DNA of 64,000 nt, taken from NCBI GenBank assembly GCA_022605405.1, contig JABYQQ010000030.1, positions 62,001 through 126,000 on the forward strand. Direction: 5' to 3'. Below are positions 57,158-64,000 of the stretch, in pieces (position 1 is the stretch's first letter; each line of letters begins with the position of its first letter). Origin of the DNA: Earliella scabrosa (lineage: Eukaryota > Basidiomycota > Agaricomycetes > Polyporales > Polyporaceae). Made by a program: the position numbers and the translations under genes. The notes under the pieces are model-generated. The model was not told the origin of the DNA and searched no databases. It was given only the letters and a program-made list of their open reading frames with translations.

Positions 57158-58092
57158 GAATATTCCCCTATAGCTTACATCCCCGAATAACCGAAAACGG
57201 GCCCGGAGGGCCCGGAAAGTTGTGTGCAAAATCACCGAAAACCGGGGTCCGGAGGGCCAATGTTATAGGCCCGAAATTGACCCTCGGGCCGCCAAGTGTT
57301 ATCCCCGGACCACCGAATATCGGGGCTGGGGTGCCGACCTCTGCCGGGTCCAACTACTTATTGATCCAGTTGTAGTGTCTCGCTTGTTACTTTGGAGTAT
57401 TCCGGCGGTGATCAATATATGTAGACTATGTTTACTAAGCAACAGTAGGTATACTTCATTATCCTCAAAATAGTTACCTCACACCCAACTATCATAATCG
57501 CAGATTCGGATGGCGGCTTGGACGAGGATTCGAGTTTTTCAGCAGAGAAAAGCAAGGAGATACTTTGCTAGGTAGAAGTAGATGTGAAATACTCACACGG
57601 ATCTGGTCTGTTCTAAGCACTTCGTGTTGGAGTTACTGTAGCTGTTTCGAGCTCGTACGATACGCCACATTAGCGCCTGACTCATACCGCCCGCCACATT
57701 ATAATTTGTGCCGTATTTCTTGGTCAGTATTGTACCTTAGTGCCTGGGATCTGTTTAGGTACTTATACAGACACTCGAACGCCTGTATTCCCTACGTGAT
57801 TGCCTCAGGTCGCGCCCACTGTCGTTACCCCGTCTCTTCCAATCCGATTGCCTTTGCGCGTCCACACGAGGGTCACTCGCAATCTTACGTCATCTCGCTT
57901 TCCCTTTTCGTCACTCCGTTCCCGCGCTTTAGCGCCCGCGCTTTAGCGCCCGCGCTCTCGTTTTCTTACACAATCGCGTACACCTCACTCGGTGGTCATC
58001 CGAGCACCCCGACGAACCCGATCGAACCCGAACCGAACTCCGATTGAACCGCGGCCCCCGATCGACACCGCACGACCGAACCGAACGGAACC
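57158..58092. other. Probable LTR/leader of an older copia-like element
   Basis: No gene until the gag start at 58093. A TGGTCATCCGAGC stretch near 57990 resembles a primer-binding site, so an LTR may end just before it. The 15-mer GCGCTTTAGCGCCC type unit is repeated twice near 57934-57960. The leader is a CGAACC-rich run. The LTR's left border could not be found. Confidence 0.4.
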
Positions 58093-58248
58093 ATGGCACC
58101 CCAGATCCCGAAACTCGACGACTCGAACTACGCCGAATGGAGCGTTTTCATGCGCACCCTTCTCGTCCGCCAGGGACTCTACGACCTCGTCGCTGGCACC
58201 GTCACCCGCCCTCTTGGCTCCCCGAACTCGACCGCCGTCCGTGCCTGG
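58093..58248 (+). pseudogene. 5' end of a copia-like gag, cut by a younger element
   Basis: ATG 58093 opens MAPQIPKLDDSNYAEWSVFM and continues RQGLYDLVAGTV, the start of a UBN2/copia-type gag. After 52 codons (ending RAW) the frame runs into the LTR of the minus-strand element at 58249. The rest should lie beyond the right edge of the window. Confidence 0.75.
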
Positions 58249-58574
58249 TGTCGAGCAAACTCGGATACGCAGTTGGCTGCTCGCACCAACTCACCTGTGG
58301 TTGGGAGCTTGAGAGATGGTGATGGTAAGAGGCAGAAAGCGACTTAGGATTCGCTCCTACAGAGCAGGTCTTATATACTACTACAGGGGATTGATTATCT
58401 AATGTCCGCACAGCCTATGACATACGGTACACAACGTACAGTTGCAGAGATGCAACGATGTAGGTGCGAAGCACAGCATCAAGTATGCAGTGCGCAGCAC
58501 AGCATTAGAGACCGCCCGAGATGGCGCCCATGAACCGGCTATCCGGCATAAGCCGACTAAGCGCCAGTTCAACA
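58249..58574 (-). repeat. 3' LTR of the copia element (326 bp)
   Basis: Complete LTR. On the minus strand it has TATATAA (complement of 58371-58377), a likely promoter for the matching 5' LTR. Confidence 0.88.
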
Positions 58575-58590
58575 CTCCCCCTCGCTAAGC
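58575..58590 (-). promoter_or_regulatory. Polypurine tract
   Basis: On the minus strand GCGAGGGGGAG directly abuts the 3' LTR's TGTTGAAC, the expected site for plus-strand DNA priming. Confidence 0.8.
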
Positions 58591-58642
58591 ACCACGGTAG
58601 TGTGCGCGAGCGTAGATGGCGCAAAACTGCTGCCAGTAGGCC

Positions 58643-61600
58643 TTAGTAGAACTCAAGACCAAGCAATGCTCTGAACTTGTGGAACTTGACGTGTCCCAGG
58701 TTCTTGGTGAACATGTCTGCTGGATTGTCGCTTCCGTCGATGAAGTAGACTTCAACGAGATTGCGCTCAATGACTTCGCGGATGTAGTGATAGCGAATGT
58801 CAATGTGCTTGGAACGACTCTCAGTCACCGGATTGGATGACATAAAGATGGAGCCTTGACTATCTCCGCAGATTGGGATAGCACTGAGCTTGTAGCCGAT
58901 CTCGCTAAGTAGGTTGCGGATCCAGACTACTTGGCGGCTGCAATCACTGAGCGCCATGTACTCAGCTTCAGTAGACGAGTGCGCAATAGTCTTCTGCGCT
59001 CGTGACGTCCAGCTGAAAATCCCGTTCGCCAGCTTCAGGAAGTATCCTGTCTGCGACCGTCGGGTGACAGTGTCAGATGCCCAGTCGGAGTCTGTACACG
59101 CTGTGATACCAAGCCCCGATGCACCGTTGTACACAAGAGAGTACGACTTGGTGTCTATGAGATAGCGGCAGATATACAGCGCTTTACTCAAGTGCTCGTG
59201 TGAGGGGTTCGCGGAGTACTGCGACAGCTTGGTGACAGCAAAAGCGATGTCTGGGCGAGTGCCCAACATGATGTACAGCAAAGATCCGATCACGGTCTGG
59301 AACCTGCTTCGGAGCGCTGGATCAACCGGAGCCGTGTTGGGCATGGGTTGGTAACCAGCCGGGAGCGGAGTTGGGGCAGACTTGGCGTTCTGCATCCCAC
59401 AACGCTGTAGCACTTTCTCGAGATAAGCGCACTGATCGATGCGTATCGTGCTGCCCTTTCTGAGTATGCGCATGCGCAGAAACTCCTTGACGTCGCCAAG
59501 GTCGCGACACTCCCACTTCTCCATGAACTTGGTCTTAAGTTCAGTGACGAGGGACTTGTCTGGTCCACAGAAGAGTGCGTCGTCTACATAGACGATGACG
59601 ATCACAAAGGATCCGTCCCTCTTCTGGTAGAGGAAGATTCCGGCATCTGAACTCAGGCGTTTAAAGCCGAGCAGAGTCATGGACTCGCTGAGGGTGCGCC
59701 ACCACGCAAGCCCTGCTTGCTTCAGTCCGTATAGAGCACGTCGTAGCCGGAGGACTTTGTGCTCTTGGCCTTTGACTTTAAAGCCTTCGGGCTGTTCCAT
59801 GTAGATCTCCTCGTCAAGTTTACCATAGAGGTAAGCATTGCGTACGTCAAGTCCGGAGATATGCCAGTTCTCGAGCGCCGAAAGGGCGAGCATCAGGCGT
59901 ACAGTCTCAAAACGGACAACAGGTGAGAAGATCTGGTCGTAGTCAATGCCTTCGACCTGGGAGAAACCCTTGGCTACAAGTCTAGCCTTCTTTCGACCAT
60001 CAGTTTTGACGTCGAAGACCCAGCGGTTCTTTATGACTTTGCGCCCTTTCGGGCGGTCGACCACTTCATAGACTTTGCGTCGTTGGAGTGCCTCTAACTC
60101 CTCACGACACGCAGTCCTCCATTCCTGCTGTTCAGCCATGGGTAGGCGATCAATGTCACGGAATGTCCAGTCGCGCACTGTAGGTGGCACAGTGGACGTA
60201 GTGGGACGATCCTCTTCAACTGGTGGTACTGCTTTCATGAGCAGGTAGTTGATGAGTTCTACTCCCCCTTCCCGGCATAGTTGTGCCAGTTCCGGCTCGC
60301 TACTGGAGCTGCGCTTGGCGTTGTCGCCAGAGCCAGAATCCTCTTCATCAGAAGAAGATTCCTCTTGCGCGCTATCAGAAGCTTTGTCGTCTAAGGCGGA
60401 TCGTGCAGGGTCACTGTGACGAGGAGCTTGTGGCACAGAACTAGGTCCGGGAACCTGTTCTCCACGCTGCTGTGGCTTAGTACGAGAGCGACTCGACTGT
60501 TCGCCTACAACACGCTTCCATGTCTTCTGCTTTTCGATCTCTTTGAATTGTTCTACGGGATGCCGTGCCTCGCCGTAGACATTGCCTTCACGAACCGGTA
60601 CTTTCCGCGCACGCCCAGATTGCCTTGGTTGAGGCTGATCTTCCGGAGGCGGTGGCGGCGGACTTGGACTACGCGCTCTTGGCTGCGCAGGTGCGTCGTC
60701 ACGCTCCTGGTCCTGTCCCTTTGGTGGAAGGTTGTGGGGAGGATGACGTGGCTCGTTGTCATCAGATCCCTCAGAAATGGGTGGATTCTGATCCGCATGG
60801 TCAGGTTCTGGCGCTTCATCAAGCAGCCGTGTGTTCCGTCGTTTGGAATCACGTTGTAGACCGCAACTGGGATACATACTCTCATCAAACAGAGCGTGAG
60901 ATGAGGTGAAGATCACGTTGTTTGGGCGGCGCATGAAGCGATCACCATGTCCACCTGGTGCAGGACCGAGATAGATCATGAGTTCAGCTTTCGGAGATAG
61001 CTTGTTCTTGCGGATCTCCGCAGGGATGTGCACGTAAGCACCGCAACCAAAGACTCGTAGGTGATCGATCCTGGGGGCTTCGCCGTTCAGGGCCTCGTAG
61101 GGGGTCTGCCATTTCAGGCGACGGATAGGCGTCCTGTTATAGACATGTGTGGCGTGCTCCAAGGAGAACTCCCAGTACGACTGAGGTAGACAGGATTCGA
61201 GACGCATAGCCTCACCCTTGTCCATGAGCGTGCGAATGAGACGCTCTGCGCGGCCGTTCTGCTGGTGCGTGTTCGGCGCGCTCTGGAGGATTTCGATGCC
61301 TTTGTCCTTCAGCATGTCATCGAATGCCTTGGACTTGTACTCTCCCCCTCCATCAGACATCCACTGTTTGACTTTGGCGTGGTACTTGTTCTCCACCATC
61401 GCAAGCCATTGACGAGTGGCTGAAAGTGCAGCGCTCTTCACGCGCAAATTTACAACCCAGGCATGCGATGTGCAATCATCAAAGTACAGAACAGCATATC
61501 TGTATTTGTGGTAGGAGTTGACGGGGTACGACTTGATATCCGAATGAATACGTTCAAACGGTTTCGACGCCCGTTTGGAGGATGAGGGAAAGGGCCGTTG

Positions 61601-63610
61601 CGGCATCTTTCCTTCAGCACATCCACGGCAGACTGGATCCTCGCTGGGGAACTCAATCGTAGGGAAACGCAGAGTGTGATCCCTTGCATGTCGTAGTACG
61701 TCGCGCGAGGGATGCGCGAAACGACGGTGCATAATCCCATAGTCGACCTTGTAGACTGTAGGGGATATGAACATCGCTTCCAGAGATGGTAGCGATTTGA
61801 CACAATAGATTGTGTCGTCGGCATGTCTCGGGTAGAATACCAAAAAGATCTTGCCAGACTTCTGATGTAGAGCGATGTGCCGCGAATCACCGCGCACGGT
61901 TAAACCGCCCCTTAGAAACTCCCCCATCGACAATAAACGCGATGTCAGGTCAGGGATGTAAAAGACAGGCGTAATGCGCACTGTCGTGCGTCCGACATTG
62001 TCTGGACAATTGAGGATGACTGTCCCGTAGCCCTCTACGGCAGTAACACCATTGGCAGTACTGATAGTGAACTGATCATCGAGTGGAACATACTCGACAA
62101 AGTCGTTCATGTCGTGCGTGAAGTGCATCGACGCTCCAGAGTCTAACAGCCATGTTGGCGCAACGGTGTCATGACCATGATGATGATGCGACACCTTTCC
62201 CTTTCCCTTGCAAGTAGTGCACGCAGCGTAATCTCGCGCGTGGCGACACTTGTTCATTGCACATGCTACAGTTACAGGGTTACATAAAGACGAAAACCCG
62301 AGGCGCTCACTCCATGCTGCTGTGAGAAGCGCATTAGTAGTGTCGCTGTAGCATGAGGGATCAGGAACTTGCCTGTAGTCCTCGTTGATGCCGGCGGCTT
62401 CGGCGATCTCCTCATCGACGTCGAAGAAGCGGTCATCTTCGTCGTCACCGAGGGATACTGCGTCATCACGGTCATCGTTGTGGTCGTCAGCCCAGTCGAT
62501 GCGCTCAGAGAGAGTGCGAGAGCGTTTCGAGGCGCGACTGTCGGTGTCCGAGTTGTCGATCTCGATGATGTGGGAACCACTGGGGCCCTCCCCCTTGTCG
62601 ACAACCTCCTCGAGCGTGCGAATACGCTCAAAGGTGGGAGTGACATCGAGCTCTCTGGCGAGCTTCATGGCCTTGGTGAAGCGCGGATACTTGTTTGCGC
62701 TCATGTTGCCTTCGACGACAGCCTTGCGCAGAAGAGCACGAGGGTCTTCGCTGCTCGGAGTGAGCGCGATGGTGTGGTTGCCAAAGTCGACAACAGACGC
62801 GACGTGGGCGTGATCACGATGATCGTTGCGCTGGTTGTTGCGGTTCTTGCCGCCACGAGCGCCACGACGGAAGGGCTTCTTCTTGTCGTTCTGCTGCGCG
62901 CCGCTGCTGCCATTCTGGCGCTGCTGCTGCGACTGGAACGAGGGGTCAGGCAGCTTGCGCTTGACAGCGCTAAGCTTGTTGGCGTTGCCACCATTGCCGT
63001 GAGAGCCCTTGCGGCTGGTGCGCTGTTCCCAGTGTAGAACGATCATGCGACGGACATTGTCCGGCTTGAGCTCCTTGACGCCATCACTGCTGGAAGCTTG
63101 GTTGATGATGTGCGCGAGAGCGTCCATGCTAGGCGGGAGCTTTGAGAGGAGGATCATCGCTTCCACGTAGGCGGGGAAACTGCACTCAAGATCGGTAAGG
63201 CGATTGAAGTGCGCTTGCATCTTGTCGAGTGCGGGCTGAGGATGGGTGTTGGACGGAATTTCGGTCTCGAGAGCGGCTCTGAACTCCTTGTAGACGGTAG
63301 CTAGGCCAGGCTGGCCGTAGGCGGTCTTAAGGGTGTCCCACATCTTCTTCGCGGTGTCCAAAGACTTGAGCTTTGACTCGCGGATGGTGGACGTAACACG
63401 GAGACGGATGTTCCCCATGGCCTTGTTGTTCTCGGAGTTGTACTCCTTGACAGCGGCGGCATTGGTGCCTTCCTCGTCGAGAACGACGGGCGAGTTGACG
63501 ACGACGAGCCATTGGCCCTGAGCCATCAAGTACGACTGCATGGCGGAACTCCATTCCTGGTAGTTCGTGCCGTCGAGACGAGGGACAAGACGGTCGAGAG
63601 AGTTGGACAT
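58643..63610 (-). CDS. Copia gag-pol polyprotein
   Basis: One uninterrupted frame of 1655 codons from MSNSLDRLVPRLDG; the frame is open further upstream, but this start fits the gag family. Gag (UBN2 type) includes DGTNYQEWSSAMQSYLM. A Cys/His cluster (CAMNKCRHARDYAACTTC) stands in for a zinc knuckle. Protease: WLLDSGAS at about residue 490. Integrase: HRRFAH with CRGC, then the D,D,E triad in HSDIKSY, WMSDGGGEY and GRAERL. Reverse transcriptase: KARLVAKGFSQ and YVDDALFCG near residue 1340. RNase H: CTDSDWASD, SSTEAEYMAL and HIDIRYHYIRE. Gag and Pol are in one frame, as in many fungal copia elements, and all key residues I could check are present, so it may be autonomous. Confidence 0.92.
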   Translation of the reverse strand: MSNSLDRLVPRLDGTNYQEWSSAMQSYLMAQGQWLVVVNSPVVLDEEGTNAAAVKEYNSENNKAMGNIRLRVTSTIRESKLKSLDTAKKMWDTLKTAYGQPGLATVYKEFRAALETEIPSNTHPQPALDKMQAHFNRLTDLECSFPAYVEAMILLSKLPPSMDALAHIINQASSSDGVKELKPDNVRRMIVLHWEQRTSRKGSHGNGGNANKLSAVKRKLPDPSFQSQQQRQNGSSGAQQNDKKKPFRRGARGGKNRNNQRNDHRDHAHVASVVDFGNHTIALTPSSEDPRALLRKAVVEGNMSANKYPRFTKAMKLARELDVTPTFERIRTLEEVVDKGEGPSGSHIIEIDNSDTDSRASKRSRTLSERIDWADDHNDDRDDAVSLGDDEDDRFFDVDEEIAEAAGINEDYRQVPDPSCYSDTTNALLTAAWSERLGFSSLCNPVTVACAMNKCRHARDYAACTTCKGKGKVSHHHHGHDTVAPTWLLDSGASMHFTHDMNDFVEYVPLDDQFTISTANGVTAVEGYGTVILNCPDNVGRTTVRITPVFYIPDLTSRLLSMGEFLRGGLTVRGDSRHIALHQKSGKIFLVFYPRHADDTIYCVKSLPSLEAMFISPTVYKVDYGIMHRRFAHPSRDVLRHARDHTLRFPTIEFPSEDPVCRGCAEGKMPQRPFPSSSKRASKPFERIHSDIKSYPVNSYHKYRYAVLYFDDCTSHAWVVNLRVKSAALSATRQWLAMVENKYHAKVKQWMSDGGGEYKSKAFDDMLKDKGIEILQSAPNTHQQNGRAERLIRTLMDKGEAMRLESCLPQSYWEFSLEHATHVYNRTPIRRLKWQTPYEALNGEAPRIDHLRVFGCGAYVHIPAEIRKNKLSPKAELMIYLGPAPGGHGDRFMRRPNNVIFTSSHALFDESMYPSCGLQRDSKRRNTRLLDEAPEPDHADQNPPISEGSDDNEPRHPPHNLPPKGQDQERDDAPAQPRARSPSPPPPPPEDQPQPRQSGRARKVPVREGNVYGEARHPVEQFKEIEKQKTWKRVVGEQSSRSRTKPQQRGEQVPGPSSVPQAPRHSDPARSALDDKASDSAQEESSSDEEDSGSGDNAKRSSSSEPELAQLCREGGVELINYLLMKAVPPVEEDRPTTSTVPPTVRDWTFRDIDRLPMAEQQEWRTACREELEALQRRKVYEVVDRPKGRKVIKNRWVFDVKTDGRKKARLVAKGFSQVEGIDYDQIFSPVVRFETVRLMLALSALENWHISGLDVRNAYLYGKLDEEIYMEQPEGFKVKGQEHKVLRLRRALYGLKQAGLAWWRTLSESMTLLGFKRLSSDAGIFLYQKRDGSFVIVIVYVDDALFCGPDKSLVTELKTKFMEKWECRDLGDVKEFLRMRILRKGSTIRIDQCAYLEKVLQRCGMQNAKSAPTPLPAGYQPMPNTAPVDPALRSRFQTVIGSLLYIMLGTRPDIAFAVTKLSQYSANPSHEHLSKALYICRYLIDTKSYSLVYNGASGLGITACTDSDWASDTVTRRSQTGYFLKLANGIFSWTSRAQKTIAHSSTEAEYMALSDCSRQVVWIRNLLSEIGYKLSAIPICGDSQGSIFMSSNPVTESRSKHIDIRYHYIREVIERNLVEVYFIDGSDNPADMFTKNLGHVKFHKFRALLGLEFY

Positions 63611-63840
63611 GTTGATAGAGAGATCTGTGGTGAACACAGTCAGCATGGGTCCAATAGCGATGATAAGCAGCCGAAATGGCGCTGAGCGCTGATGCTGATG
63701 CTCTCTCCACTGTGTGGATGGCAGCAAGCCTTGACAGGCTGCGCACTATGCCACACGACGTCGAGCCATCTAAAGGCGACGTCCAGGTGAGCTGGGAGCA
63801 CACAGCTGCAGCCAGTGACGGCGCATGCTATGGCATCGAC

Positions 63841-63854
63841 CAGGGCTCATAACC
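63841..63854 (-). promoter_or_regulatory. Primer-binding site matching tRNA-iMet anticodon arm
   Basis: The 14 bp next to the 5' LTR read, on the plus strand, CAGGGCTCATAACC, which is the anticodon stem-loop of eukaryotic initiator tRNA-Met as I remember it. The minus strand would pair with that internal region, not with the tRNA 3' end. Confidence 0.7.
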
Positions 63855-64000
63855 TGTCGAGCAAACTCGGATACGCAGTTGGCTGCTCGCACCAACTCAC
63901 CTGTGGTTGGGAGCTTGAGAGATGGTGATGGTAAGAGGCAGAAAGCGACTTAGGATTCGCTCCTACAGAGCAGGTCTTATATACTACTACAGGGGATTGA
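63855..64000 (-). repeat. 5' LTR of the copia element, cut by window end
   Basis: 146 bp, identical to the first 146 bp of the other LTR (58249-58394). The remaining ~180 bp lie outside. Confidence 0.9.

Larger units (their letters stand above)
58249..64000 (-). mobile_element. Ty1/copia LTR retrotransposon, intact coding region
   Basis: On the minus strand: 5' LTR (63855 to beyond 64000), primer-binding site, one gag-pol frame, polypurine tract, 3' LTR (58249-58574). LTRs start TGTTGAAC and end CTCGACA (TG..CA). The 146 bp visible in both LTRs are identical, so insertion is recent. It sits in the gag of another element; the expected 5-bp target duplication would be CCTGG, whose second copy lies outside the window. 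Confidence 0.9.

Overview
The window looks like nuclear DNA of a basidiomycete fungus, most likely an Agaricomycete of the wood-decay (polypore-like) type. Genes carry many 45-65 nt GT..AG introns. The protein families are those typical of such genomes: DUF6533/DUF6534 seven-helix membrane proteins, a HET-domain protein, a P450, MFS permeases, GPI-anchored cupredoxins and short zinc-finger-like proteins. A tRNA-Arg(UCU) with a canonical fungal intron is also present. Exon structures were worked out by eye; where reading frame closes across every junction, this is stated.

Layout. 0.4-9.1 kb: two paralogous zinc-finger-like genes (442-1462 minus, 8022-9050 plus) flank a DUF6534 gene (4277-6335 minus), tandem and foldback repeats near 3.1-3.8 kb, and the tRNA (6846-6926). 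9.6-24.4 kb: an Mch1/Nodulin-like MFS transporter, a small GPI-type secreted protein, a GNAT acetyltransferase broken by a 16-bp tandem duplication, a Dal5-type MFS permease and a divergently transcribed cytochrome P450. The permease-P450 intergenic region holds a diverged ~305-bp tandem duplication. 26.6-45.5 kb: four paralogous cupredoxin genes are interspersed with two more DUF6534 genes, a small orphan gene and one DUF6533 gene. 46.2-49.4 kb: an intact HET-domain gene with a relic of a second copy's C-terminus.

The most notable feature is 50429-57157: a 6.7-kb element bounded by ~360-bp, nearly identical terminal inverted repeats. Two multi-exon genes inside it are transcribed inward and converge. 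One is a DUF6589-type protein of 880 codons that has the look of an RNase-H-like nuclease/transposase. The other is a RecQ-type helicase of 830 codons with cysteine-rich zinc modules and an altered Walker B box. I read this as a two-gene DNA transposon, or a related selfish element, that combines an uncharacterised DUF6589 protein with a RecQ helicase. The DUF6589 gene has an in-frame TGA followed by 59 further family-like codons.

57.2-64.0 kb: a Ty1/copia element on the minus strand has one intact gag-pol ORF (1655 aa). Its LTR parts are identical over the visible 146 bp. Its primer-binding site matches the anticodon arm of initiator tRNA-Met, so half-tRNA priming is predicted. It is inserted in the gag gene of an older copia-like element on the plus strand, and its 5' LTR runs off the right edge of the window. 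Stretches without a listed gene are described individually.
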